Source: Burkholderia glumae LMG 2196 = ATCC 33617
Lineage (GTDB): Bacteria; Pseudomonadota; Gammaproteobacteria; Burkholderiales; Burkholderiaceae
Assembly (NCBI RefSeq): GCF_000960995.1
Contig: NZ_CP009435.1
Coordinates: forward strand, 2,914,001-2,978,000
Reading direction: 5' to 3'
Length of the DNA stretch: 64,000 nt
Positions 51,302-60,216 of the stretch are shown here, one piece after another (positions within the stretch are counted from its first letter, which is position 1; each line of letters opens with the position of its first letter). The notes below the pieces were generated by a model. That model had not been told where the DNA came from, ran no database searches, and was given only the letters and a program-made list of their open reading frames with translations. The position numbers and the translations under genes were made by a program.

Positions 51302-52006
51302 ATGAGCGACCTGTCCGCGTTCCCGATCACGAAAAAATGGCCGGCGCAGCACCCGGACCGCCTCCAGCTCTACTCGCTGCCCACGCCGAACGGCGTGAAG
51401 GTGTCGATCATGCTGGAGGAAATCGGCCTGCCCTACGAGCCGCACCTGGTGCGCTTCGACACGAACGACCAGCTCTCCCCCGAATTCCTCTCGCTGAACC
51501 CGAACAACAAGATTCCCGCGCTGATCGACCCGGACGGCCCCGGCGGCCAACCGATCGGCCTGTTCGAATCGGGCGCGATCCTGCTCTATCTGGCCGAGAA
51601 GACCGGCAAGCTGATCCCGGCCGACGCGGCCGGCCGCTACCAGACCATCCAGTGGCTGATGTTCCAGATGGGCGGCATCGGCCCGATGTTCGGGCAGCTC
51701 GGCTTCTTCCACAAGTTCGCGGGGCGCGACTACGAGGACAAGCGCCCGCGCGATCGCTACGTCGGCGAGGCGAAGCGCCTGCTCGGCGTGCTGGAGGCGC
51801 GGCTCGCCTCGAACGCCTGGATCGCCGGCGCCGACTACACGATCGCCGACATCGCCACCTTCCCGTGGGTGCGCAACCTGGTGGGCTTCTACGAGGCGGG
51901 CGAGCTGGTCGAGTTCGAGCGCTTCCCGAACCTCGGGCGCGCGCTCGAGGCGTTCCTCGCGCGCCCGGCCGTGCAGCGCGGCCTGGCGATCCCGGCGCGC
52001 GACTGA
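51302..52006 (+). CDS. Glutathione S-transferase family protein (YfcG/YghU type)
   Basis: A 234-residue cytosolic protein with an N-terminal thioredoxin-like domain (LQLYSLPTPNGVKVSIMLEE, where TPNG replaces the usual catalytic Ser/Tyr motif, and NNKIPALIDPDG) and a C-terminal helical domain (QWLMFQMGGIGPMFGQLGFF, DYTIADIATFPWV). These are marks of the Nu-class disulfide-bond reductases such as YfcG and YghU. Single gene, following a GC-rich 208 bp gap after the chemoreceptor. Confidence 0.88.
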   Translation: MSDLSAFPITKKWPAQHPDRLQLYSLPTPNGVKVSIMLEEIGLPYEPHLVRFDTNDQLSPEFLSLNPNNKIPALIDPDGPGGQPIGLFESGAILLYLAEKTGKLIPADAAGRYQTIQWLMFQMGGIGPMFGQLGFFHKFAGRDYEDKRPRDRYVGEAKRLLGVLEARLASNAWIAGADYTIADIATFPWVRNLVGFYEAGELVEFERFPNLGRALEAFLARPAVQRGLAIPARD

Positions 52007-52103
52007 GCGCACGACTGAACGCTCGGGCGGGCGCCGCCGCTCGTCCGGCCGCCCCGCTTCCGGCGCCTGCCCACGGCTGCCCGCCTCACCTGCGCGGCGC
52101 GGC

Positions 52104-52829
52104 TCAGCCCTTGGCGTAGAGCGTCGATTCGTCGAACCGGTCGGTGTCGAGCACGCGGCCGATCAGGATCAGCGCCGTGCGCTCGATCGCGGTGGCGGCG
52201 ATCCTGCCGACGATGTCGGCCAGCGTCCCCGTCACGCGCGTCTCGTCGGGCCAGCTCGCGCGATAGATCACGGCGATCGGGCAGTCGTCGCCGTAGTGCG
52301 GGCGCACCTCCTCGACGATCTTCGCCAGATGCCGCACGCCCAGGTGGATCGCCAGCGTCGCGCGGTGCGCGGCGAGCCCGCTCAGCGCCTCGCCTTGCGG
52401 CATCGTGGTCTTGCCCGCGTAGCGCGTGAGGATCACCGTCTGCGCGACGCCGGGCAGCGTCAGCTCGACGCCGAGGGTGGCCGCGCAGGCCGCCGTGGCG
52501 GTCACGCCGGGCACGATCTGGTAATCGATCCCGAGCGCGCGCAGGCGGCGGATCTGTTCGCCGATCGCGCCGTACAGCGAGGGGTCGCCGGAATGCACGC
52601 GCGCCACGTCCTGCCCCTTCGCATGCGCATCGGCGAGCAGCGCGACGATCGCGTCCAGATCCAGCTCGGCCGTGTTGACCACCGTGTGGGCGCGATGGCC
52701 GTCGAGCACCGCGGCCGGCACCAGCGAGCCGGCATAGAGGATCACCGGGCAGGCGCGCACGAGGCGCTGGCCCTTCACCGTGATCAGCTCGGGGTCGCCC
52801 GGCCCCGCGCCGATGAAATACACCGTCAT
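52104..52829 (-). CDS. cobM: Precorrin-4 C11-methyltransferase
   Basis: A 241-residue tetrapyrrole methylase that uses S-adenosylmethionine to methylate C11 of precorrin-4. The N-terminal FIGAGPGDPELITVKGQRL and HSGDPSLYGAIGEQ motifs are the conserved SAM-binding parts, followed by VPGVTATAACAATLGVELTL. The start at 52829 is the family start; an upstream extension to 52997 lies outside the domain. Separated by 115 bp from cobK upstream on the same strand. Confidence 0.92.
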   Translation of the reverse strand: MTVYFIGAGPGDPELITVKGQRLVRACPVILYAGSLVPAAVLDGHRAHTVVNTAELDLDAIVALLADAHAKGQDVARVHSGDPSLYGAIGEQIRRLRALGIDYQIVPGVTATAACAATLGVELTLPGVAQTVILTRYAGKTTMPQGEALSGLAAHRATLAIHLGVRHLAKIVEEVRPHYGDDCPIAVIYRASWPDETRVTGTLADIVGRIAATAIERTALILIGRVLDTDRFDESTLYAKG

Positions 52830-52944
52830 CTGTCGTGTTCTCCGTTGGAATGGCAGGGCGCCGGCCGGCTGCGGCGCCGCGCGCCCGGGCCGGCCGGCGC
52901 GCCCGGCAGCGCATGCGCGGAGCGGGCGGCGCTCGCGCGCCGCA

Positions 52945-53706
52945 TCATGCCGCGCGCCACGCCGCCAGCGCGTCGGCCAGCGCGGCCGGCTCGTCAAAGC
53001 TTCGGCCGGCCTTGGGCAGCGCCGGCCGCTCGATCATCACGACCGGCATGCGCCGCTCGCGCGCGATCTCGAGCTTGGCCTCGGTCGCCGCGCCGCCGCT
53101 CATCTTGCTGACCAGCACGTCCACCCCGGCGAGCGCGAACAGCGCGCGCTCGCCGGCCGGCTCGAAGGGCCCGCGCGCGGCGATCACGCGCGCGCGCGCG
53201 TTGCCGGGATGCGCGTCGAGGCAGCGGATGATCCAGTGCTGGTGCGGGGGAATCTCGTCGAGATGGGCGAGCGGCTCGCGCCCGAGCGTGAAGAAGGGCC
53301 GCGCGAACGGCGCGATCGCGGCGGCCACGCCAGCCCAGTCGCGCACCGGCCGCCAGTCGTCGCCGTCGCGCGCGACCCAGGCCGGGCGGCGCAGCGCCCA
53401 GTACGGCGTGCCGGTGGCCGCGCAGGCGGCCGCCGCGTTCGCGCTGATGCGCGCGGCATACGGATGGGTGGCGTCGGCCACCAGGCCGATGCCTGCCCCG
53501 CGCAGCCAGGCGGCCAGCCCATCGGCGCCGCCGAAGCCGCCCACGCGCACCTCGCAGGCCAGATCGTCGGGCACCTTGCCGAGCCCGGCGAGGCTGTAGA
53601 CGTCGCCGGCCGGCAGCGTGCGCGCGATCGCCAGCGCGTCGCCGGTGCCGCCGAGCAGCAGCACGCGCGCGGCGGCGCGGGCGGTGGCGGGCGCGGTGCC
53701 GCTCAT
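52945..53706 (-). CDS. cobK: Precorrin-6A reductase
   Basis: A 253-residue NADPH-dependent reductase of cobalamin synthesis. Begins with a Rossmann-like VLLLGGTGDALAIARTL and contains DATHPYAARISANAAAAC, FTLGREPLAHL and SKMSGGAATEAKLEIARERR, all typical of CobK/CbiJ. Its start overlaps the cobL stop by four bases, so the two are translationally coupled. Confidence 0.92.
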   Translation of the reverse strand: MSGTAPATARAAARVLLLGGTGDALAIARTLPAGDVYSLAGLGKVPDDLACEVRVGGFGGADGLAAWLRGAGIGLVADATHPYAARISANAAAACAATGTPYWALRRPAWVARDGDDWRPVRDWAGVAAAIAPFARPFFTLGREPLAHLDEIPPHQHWIIRCLDAHPGNARARVIAARGPFEPAGERALFALAGVDVLVSKMSGGAATEAKLEIARERRMPVVMIERPALPKAGRSFDEPAALADALAAWRAA

Positions 53707-54923
53707 GCGCCGCCTTCCGCAAGCGGCTTGCGGACCTCGTAGAGCGTGACGGGCAAGGCCGGGCGCCAGGTATCGAAGCCGCCCAGCGGCGCCGCGCCGG
53801 CGAGCGCGACGCGCGTGAGCGTGCCGCCGTGGCGGTCGCGCCAGTCGAGCAGCGCCGCCTCGGCCTGCAGCGTCACCGCGTTGGCCACCAGCCGCCCGCC
53901 CGGCTTCAGCGCGGCCCAGCAGGCGGCCAGCACGCCGGGCTCGCTGCCCCCGCCGCCGACGAACACCGCGTCGGGCGCGGCGAGCCCGGCGAGCGCCTCG
54001 GGCGCGCGGCCCGCCACGATCGCGAGCCCCGGCACGCCGAGCCGGTCGCGGTTCAGCGCGATGGTCTGGCGGCGCGCCGCGTCGGCCTCGATGGCGAGCG
54101 CCATGCAGGACGGATGCGCGCGCATCCATTCGATGCCGATCGAGCCGGAGCCCGCGCCCACGTCCCACAGCAACTCGCCCGGGGTCGGCGCGAGCCGCCC
54201 CAGCGTGATCGCGCGCATGTCGCGCTTGGTCAGCTGGCCGTCGTGCTGGTAGGCATCGTCGGGCAGGCCCGGCGTGAGCGGCACGGGGGGCGTGTCGGCC
54301 GCGCGTGCGCAGTCGAGCGCGATCAGGTTCAGCGCGGCGACGCGCGCCATGGGCCAGGCCCGCGCGAGCGCGTCGATGCGGCGCTCGTCGGGCCCGCCCA
54401 GATGCTCGAACACGCTCATGCGCGTCGCGCCGTAGCCGGCCTCGGCCAGCAGCGCCGCCAGCGCGGCCGGCGTCGCGCCGTCGGCGCTCAGCACCAGCAG
54501 GCGCCGGCCATGATGCAGATGGCGCGCGAGCGCCGCGAGCGGACGGCCGACGCACGACACGACCTCCAAGTCGTGCAGCGCCCAGCCGAGCCGCGCCGCG
54601 GCCAGCGAGGCCGACGACGGCGCCGGCAGCACGCGCAGCTCCTCTGCCGGCAGTTGCCGCGCGAGCGTCGCGCCGACACCGTAGAACATCGGGTCGCCGC
54701 TCGCGAGCACGCATACGGCCTCGCCGCGCCGCGCCAGCAGCGCGGCGAGATCGAACGGCTTCGGCCACGGCTCGCGCCGCGCGCGCAGGCGGGCCGGCAG
54801 CATCGCCAGGTGACGCTCGCCGCCGATCACCACGGCCGCGTCGATCAGCGCGCGCCGTGCGGGCTTGCCGAGCCCCGCGAATCCGTCGTCACCGATTCCG
54901 ACCACCGTCAGCCACGCCGTCAT
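53703..54923 (-). CDS. cobL: Precorrin-6Y C5,15-methyltransferase (decarboxylating)
   Basis: A 406-residue fusion of a CbiE-type tetrapyrrole methylase (about residues 1-205, LTVVGIGDDGFAGLGKPARR, ASGDPMFYGVGATLAR) and a CbiT-type methyltransferase (about 210-400, LTKRDMRAITLGRLAP, LLWDVGAGSGSIGIEWMRAH, FVGGGGSEPGVLAACWAALK). It adds methyl groups at C5 and C15 and decarboxylates the C12 acetate. First gene of the minus-strand cob unit; the long frame upstream to 55226 is not coding. Confidence 0.92.
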   Translation of the reverse strand: MTAWLTVVGIGDDGFAGLGKPARRALIDAAVVIGGERHLAMLPARLRARREPWPKPFDLAALLARRGEAVCVLASGDPMFYGVGATLARQLPAEELRVLPAPSSASLAAARLGWALHDLEVVSCVGRPLAALARHLHHGRRLLVLSADGATPAALAALLAEAGYGATRMSVFEHLGGPDERRIDALARAWPMARVAALNLIALDCARAADTPPVPLTPGLPDDAYQHDGQLTKRDMRAITLGRLAPTPGELLWDVGAGSGSIGIEWMRAHPSCMALAIEADAARRQTIALNRDRLGVPGLAIVAGRAPEALAGLAAPDAVFVGGGGSEPGVLAACWAALKPGGRLVANAVTLQAEAALLDWRDRHGGTLTRVALAGAAPLGGFDTWRPALPVTLYEVRKPLAEGGA

Positions 54924-55024
54924 GCCCCGTTCCCCATCCGTGCCCCACCCTCGCCGCGTTGCCGGCCGCCGCTCGGGCGCGCCCGAGCGGCGCGCGCGGC
55001 GTATCTCGGCCGAACGAAAGCAGG

Positions 55025-55030
55025 CATAAT
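55025..55030 (+). promoter_or_regulatory. Candidate -10 element of the cobGHIJ unit
   Basis: CATAAT lies directly upstream of the predicted cobalamin riboswitch, in the expected position for the start of its transcript. A weakly matching -35 would be around 55002-55007. Identified only from position and sequence. Confidence 0.35.
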
Positions 55031-55034
55031 ACAG

Positions 55035-55235
55035 CCTCGTTCGCCGGTGCCCAACGGGCCTAACAGGGAACGCAGGGCGTGGCTCGCCGCGCCGCTGCGG
55101 CTGCCCCCGCCACCGCGTGCAGCGAGTGCGCCGCCCGTCGATGCCGCGGGATGCATGCCGGAAGACGCGCGGCGGCGAGCTGCGCGCCAGCAGACCTGCC
55201 GGCCCGATGAGCGTGCCGGCCGGCATCAGGCGGGG
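55035..55235 (+). ncRNA. Cobalamin riboswitch
   Basis: Conserved elements occur in the right order: CGGTGCC near 55046, CTAACAGGGAA near 55060, the CTGCGGCTGCCCCCGC segment with CCGCGTGCAGCGAGT near 55098-55132, GATGCCGC near 55140, GGAAGACGCGCGGCGGCG near 55159 and the B12 box GCGCCAGCAGACCTGCC at 55184-55200. It ends about 80 bp before cobG and should reduce expression of the plus-strand cob genes when cobalamin binds. Confidence 0.85.
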
Positions 55236-55312
55236 TAAACCGATGCCGACACGGCGCGCGCGAGCCGCGGGCGCCCGTCTCCCGCCGGCCCGCGACCCGA
55301 CCCGGTACGCCG

Positions 55313-56764
55313 TTGACTCGTTCCTTATCCTCTCCTCGTCCGACCCGCAGCCCCCAGCCGACCGATCGGCCCGCCGACGGCCGCCGCGCCGCCGCGCCCG
55401 CTGCGGCGGCCGCGGTGCCGGCGATCCGGCCGAGCGCCTGCCCAGGACTGATGCGCGTGGTGGCGACGAAGGACGGCGGGCTCTGCCGCGTGCGGCTGCC
55501 GGGCGGCCGGCTCGACGCCCGCGCCGCCCGCGCGCTGGCGGCGGCGGCCCGCACGCACGCCTCGGGCGCGCTGGACGCGACCAACCGCGCGAACCTGCAG
55601 ATCCGCGGCGTGCGGGCCGGCCGCGAGGCCGCGCTCGCGGCCGCGCTGATCGACGCCGGCCTCGGCCCGCTGCCCGACGGCGGCGCCGACCTGACCACGG
55701 CGGCGCTGCGCGACGACCTGCGCAACGTGATGCTGAGCCCGGCCGCCGGGCGCGACCCCGGCGCGCTCGCCGACACGCGCTCGCTCGGCGCGGCGCTGCT
55801 GGCGATGCTGCAGACCGAGCCGCGCTTCGCCGCGCTGTCGCCGAAATGCTCGCTGCTGCTGGACGGCGGCGAGCGGCTCGCCGCGCTCGACCATCCGCAC
55901 GATCTCTGGTTCGCCGCGCTGCGCGACGCCGCCGGCGAGCTGCGCTACGCGTTCGGGCTGGCCGGCAGCCCGCCCGTGGCGGCCGGCGCGGCGCCCGCGC
56001 TCGCCACGGTGGCGCCGGGGCAGGTCGTGGCCGTCGCCCATGCGCTGCTGCTCGCCTTCGTCGAGCACGCGCCGGCCGACGCGAAACGGCTGCGCGACGC
56101 GCTCGCCGTGCTGCCGGCCGACGCGCTGCTCGCGCACGCGGCCGCGCGGCTGCGGTTCGCGCCGCGCCGCGACGCGGCGCTGGCCGGCTGGCGCCGGACC
56201 GCCGCCGAACCGCTGCGGCGCTTCGGGGTGCAGCCGGAGGCGGACCCGGCCACGCGCCAGGTCGGCGCCCAGGTGCCGCTCGGCCGGCTCGACGCGGCCA
56301 CGCTCGACGCGCTCGCGGCGCTGGCCGAACGCCACGGCGACGGCTCGCTGCGCTTCACGCCGTGGCAGAGCGTGCTGCTGCCGGGCGTGCGCGCCGCCGC
56401 AGCCGAGGCCACGCTCGCCGCGCTGGCGGCGCTCGGCCTGATCGACACGGCCGCCGCGCCGCTCGCGCATCTGGTCGCCTGCGCGGGCAGCCGCGGCTGC
56501 GGCCGCGCGCTGGCCGACACCAAGGCCGACGCGCTGGCGCTGGCCGCGCGCCTGGCTGCGCCGGCCGAGGCGCACCTGAGCGGCTGCGCGCGCGCCTGCG
56601 CGCAGCCATGGCCGGCCGCCGCCACGCTGGTGGCGGTCGAGGCCGGCCGCTACGACCTTTACCGGCGCGACGGCGAGGCCGGCTTCGGCCGCCTCGCCGC
56701 ACGCCATCTGACGATCGACCAAGCCGCCGCGATGCTCGACGCACCGCGGCGCTCCCAGGACTGA
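55313..56764 (+). CDS. cobG: Precorrin-3B synthase (CobG)
   Basis: A 483-residue iron-sulfur enzyme related to sulfite/nitrite reductases; with oxygen it converts precorrin-3A to precorrin-3B, marking the aerobic pathway. RPSACPGLMRVVATKDGGLC is the family opening. The cluster cysteines appear as CAGSRGC and LSGCARAC near the C terminus. The annotated start is a TTG at 55313; a GTG about 34 codons later (VPAIRPSACPG) is an equally reasonable start since the first 34 residues are low-complexity. First gene after the riboswitch. Confidence 0.88.
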   Translation: MTRSLSSPRPTRSPQPTDRPADGRRAAAPAAAAAVPAIRPSACPGLMRVVATKDGGLCRVRLPGGRLDARAARALAAAARTHASGALDATNRANLQIRGVRAGREAALAAALIDAGLGPLPDGGADLTTAALRDDLRNVMLSPAAGRDPGALADTRSLGAALLAMLQTEPRFAALSPKCSLLLDGGERLAALDHPHDLWFAALRDAAGELRYAFGLAGSPPVAAGAAPALATVAPGQVVAVAHALLLAFVEHAPADAKRLRDALAVLPADALLAHAAARLRFAPRRDAALAGWRRTAAEPLRRFGVQPEADPATRQVGAQVPLGRLDAATLDALAALAERHGDGSLRFTPWQSVLLPGVRAAAAEATLAALAALGLIDTAAAPLAHLVACAGSRGCGRALADTKADALALAARLAAPAEAHLSGCARACAQPWPAAATLVAVEAGRYDLYRRDGEAGFGRLAARHLTIDQAAAMLDAPRRSQD

Positions 56765-56769
56765 CTCGC

Positions 56770-57396
56770 ATGCTCGACTACCTTCGCGATGGCCGCGAAA
56801 TCTACCGGCAATCGTTCGCGACGATCCGCGCCGAAGCGGATCTGACGGCCATCCCGGCCGACCTAGAAAAACTCGCCGTGCGCGTGATACACGCGTGCGG
56901 GATGGTCGATATCGCCGCCGATCTGCGCTTCTCGGACGGCGCCGGCACGGCCGGACGCGCGGCGCTCGCCGCCGGCGCGCCGATCCTCTGCGACGCGCGG
57001 ATGGTGGCCGAAGGCATCACGCGCGCGCGGCTGCCGGCCGCCAACCCGGTCTGCTGCACGCTCGGCGAGCCCGAGGTGGCCGCGCTCGCCGCCCGGCTCG
57101 GCAATACGCGCTCGGCCGCCGCGCTGGAACTGTGGCGCCCGCGTCTGGCCGGCAGCGTGGTGGTGATCGGCAACGCGCCCACCGCGCTGTTCCACCTGCT
57201 CGACATGCTCGATGCCGGGGCGCCCAAGCCGGCGCTGATCCTCGGCTTCCCGGTCGGCTTCATCGGCGCGGCCGAATCGAAGGCGATGCTGGCGGCCGAC
57301 AGCCGCGGCGTGCCGTTCGTGGCCGTGGCGGGCCGGCGCGGCGGCAGCGCGATGGCCGCCGCCGCCGTCAACGCGCTGGCTGCGGAGGTCGAATGA
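56770..57396 (+). CDS. cobH: Precorrin-8X methylmutase
   Basis: A 208-residue isomerase moving a methyl group from C11 to C12 to give hydrogenobyrinate. It shows EIYRQSFATIRAEADLTAIP, VRVIHACGMVDIAADLRFSD (with the catalytic histidine), PILCDARMVAEGI and a C-terminal GFPVGFIGAAESKAML. It starts five bases after the cobG stop and its own stop overlaps cobI. Confidence 0.93.
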   Translation: MLDYLRDGREIYRQSFATIRAEADLTAIPADLEKLAVRVIHACGMVDIAADLRFSDGAGTAGRAALAAGAPILCDARMVAEGITRARLPAANPVCCTLGEPEVAALAARLGNTRSAAALELWRPRLAGSVVVIGNAPTALFHLLDMLDAGAPKPALILGFPVGFIGAAESKAMLAADSRGVPFVAVAGRRGGSAMAAAAVNALAAEVE

Positions 57397-58163
57397 AGCT
57401 GCCGTCGGATTCGCTCCCGCGCGCACGCGCCGGCATCGCCCGCGGCCGGCTGTTCGGCATCGGCGTCGGCCCCGGCGACCCCGAGCTACTGACCCTGAAG
57501 GCCGTGCGCCTGCTGCGCGCCGCGCCGGTGGTGGCCTACTTCGTCGCCAAGGGCAAGAAAGGCAATGCCTACGGCATCGTCGAGGCGCACCTGGGCGAGA
57601 CGCAGCATCAGCTGCCGCTGGTCTATCCGGTCACCACCGAGGCGCTCGCGCCGCCGCTCAGCTACGAGCGCATCATCGCCGACTTCTACGACACCGCCGC
57701 CGAGGTGGTGGCCGGGCACCTCGACGCGGGCCGCGACGTAGCCGTGATCTGCGAGGGCGATCCGCTCTTCTACGGCTCCTACATGTATCTGCACGACCGG
57801 CTCGCGCAGCGCTACGAGACGGAGGTGGTGCCCGGCGTGTGCTCGATGCTCGGCGGCGCGGCCGTGCTCGGCGTGCCGCTCGTCTACCGCAACCAGACGC
57901 TGTCGGTGCTCTCGGGCGTGCTGCCCGCCGACCAGCTGCGCGCGCGGCTCGAGCAGGCCGACGCGGCCGTGGTGATGAAGCTCGGCCGCAATTTCGACAA
58001 GGTGCGCCGCGTGCTGGAGGAACTCGGGCTCGCCAAGCGCGCGCTGTACGTCGAACGCGCGACCATGACGAACCAGCGCATCGTGCCGCTCGCCGAGGTC
58101 GACCCGATGGCCTCGCCGTATTTTTCGCTGCTCGTCGTGCCGGGGGAAAAATGGCAAGGCTGA
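57393..58163 (+). CDS. cobI: Precorrin-2 C20-methyltransferase
   Basis: A 256-residue SAM-dependent methylase. GIGVGPGDPELLTLKAVRLL and CEGDPLFYGSYMYLHDRL are the SAM-binding motifs, followed by VPGVCSMLGGAAVLGVPLV; the C-terminal KRALYVERATMTNQRIVPL is typical of CobI/CbiL. Overlaps cobH by four bases and the next gene by 13 bp. Confidence 0.93.
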   Translation: MKLPSDSLPRARAGIARGRLFGIGVGPGDPELLTLKAVRLLRAAPVVAYFVAKGKKGNAYGIVEAHLGETQHQLPLVYPVTTEALAPPLSYERIIADFYDTAAEVVAGHLDAGRDVAVICEGDPLFYGSYMYLHDRLAQRYETEVVPGVCSMLGGAAVLGVPLVYRNQTLSVLSGVLPADQLRARLEQADAAVVMKLGRNFDKVRRVLEELGLAKRALYVERATMTNQRIVPLAEVDPMASPYFSLLVVPGEKWQG

Positions 58164-59995
58164 ACGTCGCGCCGGCGATCGTCGTGCTCGGCGCCGGCGC
58201 GCTGCCGGTGGCCGAGCGGATTCGCGCGCGCTACGCGGGCGCCACCCTCCACGCGCTCGCGGGCCGCGCGCAAGGCGACCTGGCGTTCACCGAACTCGGC
58301 GCGCATCTGCGCGAACTGTACGCACGCGGCACGCCGATCGTCGCGCTGTGCGCGGCCGGCATCGTGATCCGCTGCGTCGCGCCGTGCCTCGCCGACAAGG
58401 GCATCGAGCCGCCGGTGCTGGCGGTGGCCGAGGACGGCAGCGCGGTCGTGCCGCTGCTGGGCGGGCTGACCGGCGCGAACCTGTTCGCGCGCGAGATCGC
58501 CGCGCTGCTCGCGGTGGCGCCCGCCATCACCACCAGCGGCGAGCTGCGGTTCGGCGCCTGCGTGCTGAACCCGCCCGACGGCTATGCGCTGGCCGACCTC
58601 GGCGCCGGCAAGCGCTTCGTGTCGGACCTGCTGGCGGGCGCCGGCACGCGCGTGGACGGCGAGGCGCCGTGGCTCGACGGCGTCGCGCTGCCGCTCGACC
58701 CGGGCGCCTCGCATGCGATCCGCATCACGCCGCGCACGGCCGGCGGCGGCGCCGGCGAACTCGTGATCCACCCGCGCAGCGTGGTGGTGGCGCTGTTGCC
58801 CGAGGCGCACCCCGGCTCGGCGCGGCCGCTGCCCGCGCCGAGCGCGGATGCCGCCCTCGAGACGCGCGCCGATCCGCTCGCGGCCCGCGTGCTCGACGCG
58901 CTGGCCGCGGCCGGGCTCGCCCCGCTCGCGCTCGCGGCGCTCGTCGCGCCGCGCCGGGCGATGCGCGACGCCACGCTCGCACGCGCCGCCCGCGCGCTCG
59001 GCGTGCCGCTGCGTTTCGTGGCGGCTGCCACTGCCGAAGACCATCTCGAACGCGGTGCCGATGCCGGCGCGCTGCTCGACGCGGCGCTCGCGGCGGCCGC
59101 GATCGCCGCGACCCGCCTGCCCGCCGCTTCCGCCGCTTCCGGCGATCAAGCCGATTCGGCCGATCACGACGCGGCGCGCGCGATGCCAATCGCGATCGCG
59201 GTGGCCAACGCGCCCGTCGACGCCGACGCGCTCGGCCAGGCGCGCGGCAGCCTGACCGTGCTCGGCCTCGGCCCCGGCAGCGCCGAACTGCTGGCACCGG
59301 CCGCGCGCGCCGCGCTCGCCGCGGCCACCGACATCCTCGGCTACGCAACCTACGTGCGCATGGCAGGCCCGTTCCGCGCCGATCAACGCGTCCACGAAAC
59401 CGACAATCGCGAGGAATTGCAGCGCGCGCGGCACGCGTTCGAACTGGCCGCGCGGGGGCGCCGCGTGGCGGTGGTGTCGTCGGGCGATCCGGGCGTGTTC
59501 GCAATGGCTGCCGCGGTGCTGGAGGCGCTCGACGGCAGCGACGACGCGGCCTGGGCCGACGTCGCGCTCGATGTGGTGCCCGGCGTGTCGGCCGCGCTGG
59601 CCACCGCCGCGCAGGCCGGCGCGCCGCTCGGCCATGATTTCTGCGTGATCTCGCTGTCGGACAACCTGAAGCCGTGGAGCGTGATCGAGGAGCGGCTCGC
59701 GCTCGCCGCGCGCGCCGACCTGGTGATGGCGTTCTACAACCCGGTGTCGCGCGCCCGTCCGTGGCAGCTCGATCGCGCGCTCGACATCGTGCGCGCGGTG
59801 CGCGCCGCCGACACCGTCGTGGTGCTGGGCCGCGACATCGGCCGGCCCGGCGCCGCGCTGCGCAGCACGACGCTCGGCGCGCTGAGCGCGGCCGAGGTCG
59901 ACATGCGCACGATGGTGATCGTCGGCTCGTCGAAGACGCGCCGCTTCGTGCGCGGCGAGCGCGAATGGGTCTATACGCCGCGGTTCTACGACTGA
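58151..59995 (+). CDS. cobJ: CbiG-CobJ fusion: precorrin-3B C17-methyltransferase
   Basis: A 614-residue two-part protein. The N-terminal part (about 1-325) is CbiG/CobE-like: VVLGAGALPVAERIRARY, FTELGAHLRELYARGTPIVA, LLGGLTGANLFAREIAALLA, plus the C-terminal CbiG segment GLAPLALAALVAPRR. A variable Ala-rich linker leads to the CobJ methylase from about 370 (LTVLGLGPGSAELLAPAARA, VVSSGDPGVFAMAAAVLEAL, LDVVPGVSAALATAAQAGAP). It methylates C17 during ring contraction. Overlaps cobI by 13 bp. Confidence 0.9.
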   Translation: MARLNVAPAIVVLGAGALPVAERIRARYAGATLHALAGRAQGDLAFTELGAHLRELYARGTPIVALCAAGIVIRCVAPCLADKGIEPPVLAVAEDGSAVVPLLGGLTGANLFAREIAALLAVAPAITTSGELRFGACVLNPPDGYALADLGAGKRFVSDLLAGAGTRVDGEAPWLDGVALPLDPGASHAIRITPRTAGGGAGELVIHPRSVVVALLPEAHPGSARPLPAPSADAALETRADPLAARVLDALAAAGLAPLALAALVAPRRAMRDATLARAARALGVPLRFVAAATAEDHLERGADAGALLDAALAAAAIAATRLPAASAASGDQADSADHDAARAMPIAIAVANAPVDADALGQARGSLTVLGLGPGSAELLAPAARAALAAATDILGYATYVRMAGPFRADQRVHETDNREELQRARHAFELAARGRRVAVVSSGDPGVFAMAAAVLEALDGSDDAAWADVALDVVPGVSAALATAAQAGAPLGHDFCVISLSDNLKPWSVIEERLALAARADLVMAFYNPVSRARPWQLDRALDIVRAVRAADTVVVLGRDIGRPGAALRSTTLGALSAAEVDMRTMVIVGSSKTRRFVRGEREWVYTPRFYD

Positions 59996-60216
59996 CGCGC
60001 GCGCCGCTTCGCAAATGCGGCGCCCGCTGCGGCCCGGACCGGGGCGGCGGCGGCCGGCCGTGACAGACTGGGCCGGTTCGGGCAGGTGCGGCCCGTTTCG
60101 GCCCACCGCCGCAGCCTGCCGCCGAGGCGGGCCGCCGCGCGCCGGCTCGAAGCGCCCGGCCTCGCGGCGCGCCGGGCGAGCGCTCAGGCCGCCCGCCCCT
60201 CTGCCACCCGTCGCCC

